Below, piece by piece: positions 56,318 through 63,840 of a stretch of 64,000 bases of DNA. A program made the position numbers and the translations under genes. Numbering within the stretch: position 1 is the first letter of the stretch; each line of letters begins with the position of its first letter. Below the pieces are notes generated by a model. The model had not been told where the DNA came from, made no database searches, and worked only from the letters and a program-made list of their open reading frames with translations. The DNA is from Constrictibacter sp. MBR-5 (GTDB lineage Bacteria > Pseudomonadota > Alphaproteobacteria > JAJUGE01): NCBI RefSeq assembly GCF_040549485.1, contig NZ_JBEPTK010000001.1:558001-622000 (forward strand), in the 5' to 3' direction.

Positions 56318-56881
56318 GTGGCCGCATCCCTGCTGCAGAGCCTGCGCGCCCAGGCCTACAACAACGCCTGGGCCAACCATCGCCTCCTGACCGCCTGCGC
56401 CGGCCTCTCCCAGGCCGAATTCGAGGCCCCGCGCACCGGCTTCTTCCCGTCGATCAGGGCGACGCTCAACCATATTCTCGTCATCGACCTGTTCTACGTC
56501 GATGCGCTGGAGGGCGGCACGCTCGGCCCCGCCGCATGGGCCGATCCGGAGCCCTGCGCCACGGTGGCCGCGCTGGCGGCGGCGCAGGCCGCCGTCGACC
56601 GCCGGCTGATCGCCTGGTGCGAGGCGCTGGACGAGGCGGGGGTGGACGGGACGGTCCATGTGCACCGCGGCGACCGGGTCCAGCACGAGCGCGTCGACCG
56701 GCTGCTGCTGCACCTGTTCCAGCACGACGTGCACCATCGCGGTCAGGCGCACGCCATGCTGAGCGGCACGAGGGTGGCGCCGCCGCAGCTCGACGAATTC
56801 TTCGCCGCCGAGGAGGCACCGCTCCGCGCCATGGAGTTCCGCGCGCTCGGCTGGACCGAGGCGACCGTCTGGCGCGACTGA
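56318..56881 (+). CDS. DinB family protein
   Basis: Four-helix-bundle metal protein of the DinB/YfiT type, 187 residues from GTG 56318, which has a strong AAGGAGG upstream. The three metal-ligand histidines appear in TLNHILVIDLFY and LLLHLFQHDVHHRGQAHAML. The family includes thiol transferases and enzymes of unknown role; here function is not assigned. It is cotranscribed with the NUDIX gene and converges on the PPK2 gene. Confidence 0.9.
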   Translation: MAASLLQSLRAQAYNNAWANHRLLTACAGLSQAEFEAPRTGFFPSIRATLNHILVIDLFYVDALEGGTLGPAAWADPEPCATVAALAAAQAAVDRRLIAWCEALDEAGVDGTVHVHRGDRVQHERVDRLLLHLFQHDVHHRGQAHAMLSGTRVAPPQLDEFFAAEEAPLRAMEFRALGWTEATVWRD

Positions 56882-56886
56882 CGCCG

Positions 56887-57780
56887 CTAGCCCTTCTCTT
56901 TCCTGAGCGTCTTGCGCGCCGCCTCGATGGCCTTCTGCTGCGCCTCGGTGACCTCGGGATAGTGCAGGTCCAGCCGCTCCATCGTGTCGATCAGCGCGGC
57001 GGCGACGGCCGCACGGCTGACCCACTTGTCGTCGGCCGGGATCACGTACCACGGCGCGTGCGGCGTCGCCGTATGGCGGATCATATCCTCGTAGGCGGCC
57101 ATGTAGCTGTCCCACTCGGACCGCGACGCCAGGTCGCTCGGATCGAACTTCCAGTGCTTTTCGGGGCGGTTCAGGCGGTCACGGAACCGCTTGAGCTGCT
57201 CCTCCTTCGACACGTTGAGGAAGATCTTCACGACCGCCGTGCCGTTGCGTGCCAGGTACCGCTCGACGTTGCGGATGTCCTCGAACCGCTCCTCCCAAAT
57301 CAGGTCGGTGACGACGTTGTCCGGCAGCCGCTGCTTCGCCAGCAGTTCCGGATGCACCCGGACGACAAGCACCTCCTCGTAGTAGGAGCGGTTGAAGATG
57401 CCGATCCGCCCCCGCTCGGGCAGGTTGCGCATGCAGCGCCACAGGAAGTCGTGGTCGAGTTCCTCGCTCGACGGCGCCTTGAAGGCGTAGACCTGACAGC
57501 CCTGGGGATTGATGCCCGACATGACGTGCTTGATGGCGCTGTCCTTGCCGGCCGCATCCATCGCCTGGAAGATGGTGAGCACCGACCAGCGGTTCAGCGC
57601 ATAAAGCTGGTCCTGCATCTGCGACAGCCGCTCGATCCCGGCCGTCAGCATCGCCCGCACGGCCTTCTTGCCGTCGTTCAGGCCGAGCTTGTCGGCCGGG
57701 TCCCGCTCGGCGAGCTTGAACCCGGCTCCTTCGGTCACCCGCGTCAGCTCGACCAGCCGCGCGCCCTCTTCCGGCGTCAT
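56887..57780 (-). CDS. polyphosphate kinase 2 family protein
   Basis: PPK2-type polyphosphate:nucleotide phosphotransferase, 297 residues. ATG 57780 follows GAGAGG. Walker A is FQAMDAAGKDSAIKHVMSGI, a long insert FLWRCMRNLPERGRIGIFNR SYYEEVL carries the lid, and Walker B lies in TAVVKIFLNVSKEEQLKRFR. Class I PPK2 uses polyphosphate to make NDP or NTP; which nucleotide cannot be told. The gene is on the minus strand, between the converging DinB gene and the cytosine-deaminase-like gene. Confidence 0.93.
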   Translation of the reverse strand: MTPEEGARLVELTRVTEGAGFKLAERDPADKLGLNDGKKAVRAMLTAGIERLSQMQDQLYALNRWSVLTIFQAMDAAGKDSAIKHVMSGINPQGCQVYAFKAPSSEELDHDFLWRCMRNLPERGRIGIFNRSYYEEVLVVRVHPELLAKQRLPDNVVTDLIWEERFEDIRNVERYLARNGTAVVKIFLNVSKEEQLKRFRDRLNRPEKHWKFDPSDLASRSEWDSYMAAYEDMIRHTATPHAPWYVIPADDKWVSRAAVAAALIDTMERLDLHYPEVTEAQQKAIEAARKTLRKEKG

Positions 57781-57848
57781 CCCGCACCTCTCGCCGCCTG
57801 CAATGAACATGTAACGAGATCGCGGCGGGGGCCGTTCCGAAGCGATGA

Positions 57849-59093
57849 TCACCCCGGCCGGTGCAGCACCGGCTTCTCGCGGGTGAACGTCCGCCGGCCA
57901 CGCTTGAAGCCGTGCAGCGGCAGGGCGGCGGTGGCGACGGCGTGGCCGGCGTCGGCGGCGTCCCAGACGACGAGGTCGGCCGGGTTGCCGACGGCGATGC
58001 CGTAATCGCCGCGGCGCAGCAGCTTGGCCGACTGGCGCGACAGCATCGCGAAGCAATCCGCGAGTTCGCTCGCCATGCCGCGCTGCACCGTGTTGGCGTA
58101 GAGGTTGGCGATGCGCGTCAGCGAGCCGTCGCCGAACGGCGTGAACGGGTTGAGGATGTTGTTGGTCGACAGCGAGCAGGTCACGCCGCACCGGTGCAGC
58201 ACGTTGGCGTCGGCGACCCCGCGCAGCACCGCATGATCCTGGTGCCGTCCGGTCACGAACAGGTCTGTCGCCGGCAGCACGGTCACCGCCACGCCCGAGT
58301 CGGCCAGCCGGCTGCCGAGCCTGTCGAGTTCGTCCGGCGTCAGGCAGGAATATTTCGTGCCGTGGCCGATCGCCGTTCGGCCGCCCCAGCCGTACCTGTC
58401 GGCCAGTTCGCAGACCAGCCAGATGTCCATGTCATGGGTGGTGAAGCCCATGTCGAGATGGATGTCGACGTCGAGATCGTACCGGGTCGCCAGTTCGAAG
58501 ATCCGCCGGATCTGCCATTCATGATCGGGGTCGTAGCCGGGCGCGCCGCCCACCACGGTCGCACCGCCCTCGATCGCCGCGACCATGTTGGCGTCGGCCT
58601 CCGGCACGCCGGTCCAGCCCTCCTGGATGAAGGCGCAGAGTTCCACGTCGATCGCCCAGGCGTATTCGTCGACCAGCCGCTTCACCCCCTCGAAGCCGCG
58701 CAGCCCGACGTTCGGGTCGACCTCCACATGGGTGCGCATGTGCATGGCGCCGTGCAGGACGCAGCTTTCCAGCGACCTGGCGGCACGCGCATGCACATCG
58801 TCGACGGTGAAGCCGGGCTTCACCGCCGCCACCCGCTTCATGTGGTCGGTGCCGCGATTCGGCGACGGCGTGCAGCGGTCGAGGATGTGCGACTTGTCCA
58901 GGTGGATGTGCGTCTCGACCAAGCCGGCCGAGACGAGCGCCCCCCCGGCGTCGATCGCCTCGGCGGCATTCGTCAGCCGCTCGCCGGCGACCGGCGCGAG
59001 CACCACGATGCGCCCGGCCTCGACGCCGATATCGACCAGCGCTCCGTCCGCGCTGCCCGCCAGGTGAGCGTTTCTCACGATCAGATCGAGCAT
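57849..59093 (-). CDS. amidohydrolase, cytosine-deaminase-like
   Basis: Metal-dependent amidohydrolase of 414 residues like cytosine deaminase/N-isopropylammelide hydrolases. ATG 59093 has GGAGGGG upstream. The site VETHIHLDKSHILDR gives the HxH ligand pair; later residues IQEGWTGVPEADANMVAAIE, DIHLDMGFTTHDM, TAIGHGTKYSCLTP (metal His) and VLPATDLFVTGR (catalytic Asp region) fit cytosine-deaminase architecture. Substrate may be cytosine, creatinine-like or triazine; not determined. Confidence 0.9.
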   Translation of the reverse strand: MLDLIVRNAHLAGSADGALVDIGVEAGRIVVLAPVAGERLTNAAEAIDAGGALVSAGLVETHIHLDKSHILDRCTPSPNRGTDHMKRVAAVKPGFTVDDVHARAARSLESCVLHGAMHMRTHVEVDPNVGLRGFEGVKRLVDEYAWAIDVELCAFIQEGWTGVPEADANMVAAIEGGATVVGGAPGYDPDHEWQIRRIFELATRYDLDVDIHLDMGFTTHDMDIWLVCELADRYGWGGRTAIGHGTKYSCLTPDELDRLGSRLADSGVAVTVLPATDLFVTGRHQDHAVLRGVADANVLHRCGVTCSLSTNNILNPFTPFGDGSLTRIANLYANTVQRGMASELADCFAMLSRQSAKLLRRGDYGIAVGNPADLVVWDAADAGHAVATAALPLHGFKRGRRTFTREKPVLHRPG

Positions 59094-59236
59094 CGCCCGC
59101 TTCCCCTCCCCGCGGCGCCCGCCCGGCGCCTTCGCCGCCCGATCATGCACGGCGCGCGCCAGGGCGGCGATGCGGAAGGGCGGCGGCCGGACGCGCGCCG
59201 CCGCGCCGGTCCGGCGCCCGCCTCGGTTCGCGCCGG

Positions 59237-59265
59237 TTGATTCGCCGGCCGCCGCGGCCTATATA
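59237..59265 (+). promoter_or_regulatory. promoter of tRNA-Cys
   Basis: TTGATT (59237-59242), exactly 17 bases, TATATA (59260-59265), 20 bases before the tRNA-Cys 5' end. Confidence 0.7.
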
Positions 59266-59285
59266 CGCGCGTCGCTTCGGTCGCC

Positions 59286-59359
59286 GGCGCGGTGGCAGAG
59301 TGGTTATGCAGAGGCCTGCAAAGCCTTGTACATCGGTTCGATTCCGGTCCGCGCCTCCA
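59286..59359 (+). tRNA. tRNA-Cys (GCA)
   Basis: A complete 74-base tRNA: acceptor arms GGCGCGG and CCGCGCC, discriminator T as required for Cys, encoded CCA. The anticodon loop contains CTGCAAA (GCA). The T-arm GGTTCGATTCC is intact. It has its own strong promoter. Confidence 0.95.
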
Positions 59360-59463
59360 ACCTGCAACGGCCATGAAGATGGAACGTCGCAGGGGCTCGC
59401 ATGGCAGATTCATGTCTGCTATAAGCGCGGCTCCCGGTCACCGGGGCGAAGGTTCGGCGCCGT

Positions 59464-59539
59464 TCCGCGGTAGCTCAGTTGGTAGAGCAGGCGACTGTTA
59501 ATCGCCGGGTCGCAGGTTCGAGTCCTGCCCGCGGAGCCA
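59464..59539 (+). tRNA. tRNA-Asn (GTT)
   Basis: A complete 76-base tRNA: acceptor arms TCCGCGG and CCGCGGA, discriminator G, encoded CCA. The anticodon loop CTGTTAA has anticodon GTT. D-arm (GCTCAGTTGGTAGAGC) and T-arm (GGTTCGAGTCC) are normal. An extended -10 (TGCTATAAG, -10 hexamer at 59420-59425) lies between the two tRNAs; its -35 is weak. Confidence 0.96.
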
Positions 59540-59543
59540 ACCT

Positions 59544-59584
59544 CAAACCCTCTGAAAGCCACGCGCTTCGGAGGGTTTTCTGTT
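59544..59584 (+). terminator. terminator after tRNA-Asn
   Basis: AAACCCTC with TGAAAGC pairs with GCTTCG and GAGGGTTTT, making a stem of about 14 bp with a short loop, ending in TTTTCTGTTT. It starts five bases after the tRNA. Confidence 0.85.
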
Positions 59585-59659
59585 TCCAGGGGGTCACTCG
59601 TCGAACCGACGGCGCCGCCGCCGCGAGCCGGGTAGGACGGCCTCGACCGAAGGCTCGCG

Positions 59660-59687
59660 TTGAACTGCGATAAAAAAATCTTATATC
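59660..59687 (+). promoter_or_regulatory. promoter before small ORF at 59747
   Basis: TTGAAC (59660-59665), 16 bases including a run of seven A, TATATC (59682-59687). AT-rich patch in a GC-rich region. Confidence 0.5.
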
Positions 59688-59746
59688 TCGCTCGGTGGAA
59701 TGCTTCGGCGCCGCCCGATTTTCAACGGATAGCAAGGACCCGACCC

Positions 59747-59932
59747 ATGAATGAGCACAAGTTCAAAGTCGGGCAGGTCGTTCGCGTGTCCGACATCGTC
59801 GAGAAGGGCGGGCCGCAGTCCTACTCGGTCACGCGTCTCCTTCCGGCCGAGAAGGAAGGGCCGCAGTACCGCCTCAAGGCGGAAGACGGCACGCAGGAGC
59901 GTGTTGTGCTGGAGCGCCAGCTGCGGACCTGA
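59747..59932 (+). CDS. 61-residue hypothetical protein
   Basis: Small cytoplasmic protein starting MNEHKFKVGQVVRVSDIVEK, with AAGGA upstream and a promoter-like pair 60 bases before. It reads as a single small beta-barrel-like domain (KVGQVVRV, SYSVTRLLPA, YRLKAEDGTQERVVLERQL). This pattern resembles short alphaproteobacterial proteins of unknown function. It is isolated after the tRNAs and converges on small minus-strand genes. Confidence 0.75.
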   Translation: MNEHKFKVGQVVRVSDIVEKGGPQSYSVTRLLPAEKEGPQYRLKAEDGTQERVVLERQLRT

Positions 59933-59938
59933 TGCACC

Positions 59939-59969
59939 CGGCCCGCCGCTGAAGCAGGGGAACGGGCCG
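59939..59969. terminator. stem-loop between convergent small genes
   Basis: CGGCCCG (59939-59945) and CGGGCCG (59963-59969) form a perfect 7-bp stem with a 17-base loop between the converging genes that end at 59932 and 59984. No T-tract, so it may only slow transcription. Confidence 0.35.
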
Positions 59970-59983
59970 TCGTCCGCGCGTCG

Positions 59984-60211
59984 TCACGCGGGTTCGGTCT
60001 CGACCCCGCCTTCGACGCCATCCCTGAAGCGCCGAAGTTCGTAGACCTCGCCGCAGCCGAGATCCTTCGGGGTCTTGCCGGCGAGTTCGGCGCGTCCGCC
60101 CGGCCGGTCCACTGCCGCCTGCACATCCGTGCATCGCCCGGCGAATGCCACGGAACGCATGCGCGGCCGTCGTCCGCCGCGGTATCGGCGAGGCTCGGGA
60201 GTTATGGCCAT
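59984..60211 (-). CDS. 75-residue hypothetical protein
   Basis: Possible small protein, not recognised. ATG 60211 follows GCGAGG; it starts MAITPEPRRYRGGRRPRMRS and continues VAFAGRCTDVQAAVDRPGGR to GEVYELRRFRDGVEGG. It starts 18 bases after the stop of the next upstream gene on the same strand, which supports a coupled unit. An internal ATG at 60160 gives a less Arg-rich protein. Coding status is uncertain. Confidence 0.4.
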   Translation of the reverse strand: MAITPEPRRYRGGRRPRMRSVAFAGRCTDVQAAVDRPGGRAELAGKTPKDLGCGEVYELRRFRDGVEGGVETEPA

Positions 60212-60229
60212 GAGCCTCGCCGCACCATC

Positions 60230-60571
60230 TCAGGTCGTCTTCAGCAGGGCTTCCGCGCAGGCCGACGCGACGTCCTCGCGATAGGGACCCGTGACGGTCA
60301 CCCAGCCGGCCTTCTCGACGAAGTCGCCCCGGCGGTAGTAGCTCGCCGCCTCCAGTGCCACGTGCTGATCGGGATGCAGCTTTCCTTCCGCAACGCAGAG
60401 CGGCAGGAACGCCTGGACCACGGCCTTCTCCTCACGCGCGGCGGCCATCTTTTCCGCCGAACCGCCGGTGAGCCAGCCGCCCCAGGCGAAACCGACCACC
60501 ATCGTCGCGACCGCACCTGCCGCCGCGCCCCAGAGTGCGGGGGAAATCCAAGCCTTGTTCTTGGCCATCAT
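60230..60571 (-). CDS. membrane-anchored hypothetical protein
   Basis: Unassigned protein of 113 residues. A strong AGGAGG precedes two adjacent ATGs at 60571 and 60568. It has one N-terminal helix (LWGAAAGAVATMVVGFAWGG), then WLTGGSAEKMAAAREEKAVV, a cysteine in FLPLCVAEGK and a second in VASACAEALLKTT. The layout, a short anchor with a C-x(n)-C soluble part, resembles uncharacterised proteins seen in related bacteria. Followed by the 75-residue ORF. Confidence 0.7.
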   Translation of the reverse strand: MMAKNKAWISPALWGAAAGAVATMVVGFAWGGWLTGGSAEKMAAAREEKAVVQAFLPLCVAEGKLHPDQHVALEAASYYRRGDFVEKAGWVTVTGPYREDVASACAEALLKTT

Positions 60572-60758
60572 TGAAGCCTCCTGTACTTCCCGGACGGCGA
60601 AAATCGCTGCCCGATAACGCCCTCTTTGCGGGGAATTCAGGAAACCATAGCACAAACCATGGTCGCTTATTCGCTTGTGGCGACAATTTTTATTTTAGCG
60701 ATCGATTTCGCCCGGACGAGGCCCGGCGGCGTTACCTGCATGGCAAGGGACCGCTGCG

Positions 60759-60971
60759 TCAGCGACGGCGCCAGAAGAGGACGGCCAGGATCACGACGAC
60801 GACCACGATGCCGATCCAGCCCCAGAGGCCGATATCCATCCAGCCCGACGTTTCGGCGGCCGGCGTCGGCACCACGTCCTGCGGGTGGGGGCTCTGCGCC
60901 GGCGTCCCCTGGGCCCACGCGCCCGCGGGCGCCAGCAGTGCCGCCGACAGGATGGTGGTTCTCATCGCCAT
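60759..60971 (-). CDS. 70-residue exported/membrane protein
   Basis: Small protein starting MAMRTTILSAALLAPAGAWA at 60971, with AGAGG upstream. Signal peptide, a Pro/Gln-rich linker (QGTPAQSPHPQDVVPTPAAE) and a C-terminal membrane helix (IGLWGWIGIVVVVVILAVLF) ending in RRR, so probably C-terminally anchored with the linker in the periplasm. No family recognised. About 190 bases separate it from the next minus-strand gene. Confidence 0.65.
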   Translation of the reverse strand: MAMRTTILSAALLAPAGAWAQGTPAQSPHPQDVVPTPAAETSGWMDIGLWGWIGIVVVVVILAVLFWRRR

Positions 60972-61037
60972 GTCGTCCTCTCGCGGGTTTCGTTCGCTCT
61001 CGATCAGCAAAACGACGGCGCGGGAAGCGGTTCCCCG

Positions 61038-61955
61038 TCAGGGCCCGGCGACCCAGACTGGATTGGTCCAGGCCCGGCGTCCCACCGCATCCACCACCGC
61101 CAGCCGCAGCCATGGACTGGCGCCGAGCGGCTCGCGCGGCAGGACGGCGCGGGTGACCTCGCCGCCCGCCTCCGTCACGACCTGGCTGCTCTTCGAGGCC
61201 CGCCCGACGGCGATCACGGCCCGCGCCGGGCTGCACGCGATCTCGATCGTGTCCGGGGTCAGCGTGACCTCGCGGATCTCAGGGCCCTGGCTGGCATAGA
61301 AGCGGCCGGCCTTCATCGCCGCCAGCAGCACCTCCGGCTCGCAGCTTTCGGCGCGCACGTTGATCCAGCCGCCGAAACCGTCGTCGCAGTGGAAATGCGC
61401 GTCGTCGACCGCCAGCGCCGTGTGCCGCGCCCCCTCGTTCAGCAGCGCGTCGAGCAGGTACCAGCCGTCGCCCCGATCGGTCCGTACCTGGGAGGTGTGA
61501 TTGTAGACCTCGACCGCATCGGCGAAGTGCAGCGTGCGGGCGTCGGCCGTGGTCAGCCCGTACCAGGCCGGGTGCGCGATCCCGACGAACGCCCCTGCCC
61601 GCGATGCCCTGAGCGCCAGCGCCGGCCCGTCCTCGCCCGGCAGGTTGCGCTCGAAATCGAGCGGCAGCCCGACCGCCAGGATGTGCCAGCGCTCGCCGTG
61701 GCTCGTCGCGGGCGCGTGCAACTCCGCCCCGATGATCGTCGTGAAGCCGGCGGTGCGCTGGCCGCGCGTGTCGACCACCGGCCAGTCGAACCGCTCCATG
61801 AAGTGATCGGTGATCGACAGGAAATCGTAGCCGGCATCGCGGTAGCGCGCGCAGACCACCTCCACCGGCAGCGCCCCGTCGGAGCGCGTCGAATGGGTGT
61901 GGACGTTGCCCTTCCAGAATCGGCCGGTGCCGGCGAAGGGGGCGAGGTCGGTCAT
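61038..61955 (-). CDS. PHP-domain (CehA/McbA-type) metallohydrolase
   Basis: Metal-dependent phosphoesterase-like hydrolase, 305 residues. GGGAG precedes the ATG. PHP motif: KGNVHTHSTRSDGALPVEVV near residue 17, YDFLSITDHFMERFD, later ALAVDDAHFHCDDGFGGWIN. The PHP domain fills about residues 1-220 and a beta-rich C-terminal part follows. CehA/McbA-type members hydrolyse phosphoester or carbamate bonds. It is divergent from the PhnZ-like gene by about 150 bases, suggesting shared regulation and a phosphonate or phosphate-ester pathway. Confidence 0.9.
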   Translation of the reverse strand: MTDLAPFAGTGRFWKGNVHTHSTRSDGALPVEVVCARYRDAGYDFLSITDHFMERFDWPVVDTRGQRTAGFTTIIGAELHAPATSHGERWHILAVGLPLDFERNLPGEDGPALALRASRAGAFVGIAHPAWYGLTTADARTLHFADAVEVYNHTSQVRTDRGDGWYLLDALLNEGARHTALAVDDAHFHCDDGFGGWINVRAESCEPEVLLAAMKAGRFYASQGPEIREVTLTPDTIEIACSPARAVIAVGRASKSSQVVTEAGGEVTRAVLPREPLGASPWLRLAVVDAVGRRAWTNPVWVAGP

Positions 61956-62105
61956 CGGGCGGGCTCCCGTTGTCGCATTGCAGTGATCATGCGACGTCCC
62001 GCACCGTCACACCATTGACATCGGAAGTCGCGATAACGCGAGCTATAGCCGCCGTCGATGACACCTCGGCGACAATGACGCCAGAGAATCGGGTCGAGAC
62101 AAGCC

Positions 62106-62660
62106 ATGAAGATCCGCTCCACCGAAGAACTGGTCCGGCTCTACCGCGAGCGGGCCGACCTGCCCTACGGCCTCACCGACGTGACGCAGCTTCAGCATGC
62201 GCTCCAGGGCGCCCATCTCGCGCGCAGCGAGGGGCACCGGCCCGAACTGGTGGTGGCGACGCTCTTCCACGACGTCGGCCACCTGCTCGGCCGCCTGAAC
62301 GACAACCCGGCCGAGCGCGGCATCGACGACCGCCACGAGATCAGCGGCGGCCGCATCCTGGCCGCCCTGTTCGGCGACGAGATCGCCCAGCCGACCCGCC
62401 TGCACGTGGCCGCCAAACGTTATCTCTGTGCCACCGAGGCGGACTATTTCGGCCGCCTGTCGCCCGACTCCGTGCGCAGCCTGGAGCTCCAGGGCGGCCC
62501 GATGAGCGACGCCGAGTGCGCCGCCTTCCGGGCCGAACCCGGCTGGGAGGACGCCCTCCTCGTCCGCCGCTGGGACGACCGCGCCAAGGACCCGCACGCG
62601 AACGTCCCCGGCCTCGACGCCTACCTCCCCGACATCGCCGCCTGCGCCAGGGCCGCCTGA
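62106..62660 (+). CDS. PhnZ-like HD-domain oxygenase
   Basis: HD-domain protein of 184 residues like PhnZ, the diiron oxygenase that cleaves the C-P bond of (R)-2-amino-1-hydroxyethylphosphonate. The six metal ligands of PhnZ have counterparts: His in TQLQHALQG, His-Asp in LFHDVGHLLG, His in DDRHEISGG, His in LHVAAKRYL and Asp in RRWDDRAK. LELQGGPMSDAECAAF is also shared. Tyr and acidic residues at the N-terminus (YGLTDV) may form the substrate site; I could not verify the PhnZ-specific pair. The ABC ATPase gene downstream fits a phosphonate import role. Confidence 0.82.
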   Translation: MKIRSTEELVRLYRERADLPYGLTDVTQLQHALQGAHLARSEGHRPELVVATLFHDVGHLLGRLNDNPAERGIDDRHEISGGRILAALFGDEIAQPTRLHVAAKRYLCATEADYFGRLSPDSVRSLELQGGPMSDAECAAFRAEPGWEDALLVRRWDDRAKDPHANVPGLDAYLPDIAACARAA

Positions 62661-62726
62661 AGGCCCGCCGAGGACTGGCACCCTTCCTGCATCGCCGGCC
62701 GCAAGGTCCGGTGATGCGGGAAGACG

Positions 62727-63830
62727 ATGGCGGAGCTGCAGCACTCCCTCGCCCTCGACAATCTGTCGAAACGCTACGGTGAGGTGGCGGCGGTCGACGG
62801 CGTGTCGCTGTCGGTCCAGCGCGGCCAGTTCCTGACGCTGCTCGGGCCCTCCGGCTCCGGCAAGACCACCGTCCTCATGTCGATCGCCGGCTTCGTCGCG
62901 CCCAGCGGCGGCGAGATCCTGCTCGATGCGCGGCCGATCTCGCACCTGCCGCCGGAGCGGCGGAATTTCGGCATGGTGTTCCAGGGCTACGCCCTGTTCC
63001 CGCACATGACGGTCGCCGAGAACATCGCCTTCCCGCTCCGCGTCCGGCACCGGCCGGAGCGCGAGATCCAGTTCCGGGTCGGCGAGATGCTCGAGCTGGT
63101 CCAGCTCGGCAACCTCGCCGCGCGCACGCCGCGCCAACTGTCCGGTGGCCAGCAGCAGCGTGTGGCGCTGGCCCGCGCGCTGGCCTTCGAGCCGGCGCTG
63201 CTGCTCCTCGACGAACCGCTGTCCGCGCTCGACAAGAAGCTGCGCGCCGACCTGCAGACCGAGCTCAAGGACCTGCACCGCCGCGTCGGCCTGACCTTCA
63301 TCTACGTTACGCACGACCAGGACGAGGCGCTGTCGATGTCGGATCAGGTCGCGATCATGCGCGACGGGCGCCTGGCGCAGTTCGGCACGCCGGAAGGCCT
63401 GTACGAGCGGCCGCGCACGCGCTTCGTCGCCGACTTCCTCGGCAAGAGCAACTTCCTGCACGGCCGCGCCGTCGAACGCAGGGACGGCGGCTTCGCCTAC
63501 GAATGCGGCGGCGTGCGCCTGGTTCAGGCGCAGGCGGCCGGCGCTCCGGCCCCGGGCGAGCCGGTGACCATCGCCCTGCGGCCCGAGAAGATCGAGGTAG
63601 GCTCCGACGTGAAGCCGGCGACCGAGAATCTGCTCGAAGGCACCATCGCCGACTGCACCTATCTCGGCACCGACTTCCGCCTGACCATCGAGGCCGACGG
63701 CCTGCCGCCCGGCGAGCGCCGCATGCTGGTGACCGTGCCCGCCTGGCGCTGCCACCTGGTGCCGGAGCCCGGCCGGCGCGTCTTCCTCGGCTGGGAGCCG
63801 GAGGCGTCCACGCTCGTGGTCGAGGATTGA
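62727..63830 (+). CDS. ABC transporter ATP-binding protein, PotA/PhnT type
   Basis: Cytoplasmic ATPase of an importer for polyamines, sugars or 2-aminoethylphosphonate, 367 residues. Walker A LGPSGSGKTTVLMSIAG, Q-loop MVFQGYALFPHMTVAENIAF, signature LSGGQQQRVALARALAFEP, Walker B LLLLDEPLSALDKKLR, H-loop IYVTHDQDEALSMSDQVAIM. A TOBE-like C-terminal domain begins near 270 (APGEPVTIALRPEKIEVGSD). It is 66 bases after the PhnZ-like gene and ten bases before the permease. Among PotA-like proteins the neighbours favour the 2-aminoethylphosphonate branch; polyamine uptake is the alternative. Confidence 0.92.
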   Translation: MAELQHSLALDNLSKRYGEVAAVDGVSLSVQRGQFLTLLGPSGSGKTTVLMSIAGFVAPSGGEILLDARPISHLPPERRNFGMVFQGYALFPHMTVAENIAFPLRVRHRPEREIQFRVGEMLELVQLGNLAARTPRQLSGGQQQRVALARALAFEPALLLLDEPLSALDKKLRADLQTELKDLHRRVGLTFIYVTHDQDEALSMSDQVAIMRDGRLAQFGTPEGLYERPRTRFVADFLGKSNFLHGRAVERRDGGFAYECGGVRLVQAQAAGAPAPGEPVTIALRPEKIEVGSDVKPATENLLEGTIADCTYLGTDFRLTIEADGLPPGERRMLVTVPAWRCHLVPEPGRRVFLGWEPEASTLVVED

Positions 63831-63840
63831 GGGGCGGCGC

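Noticed and set aside
62000-62105. TTGACA as a -35 for the PhnZ-like gene
   Set aside because: No fitting -10 at 16-18 bases; the nearest TATAGC is 23 bases away.
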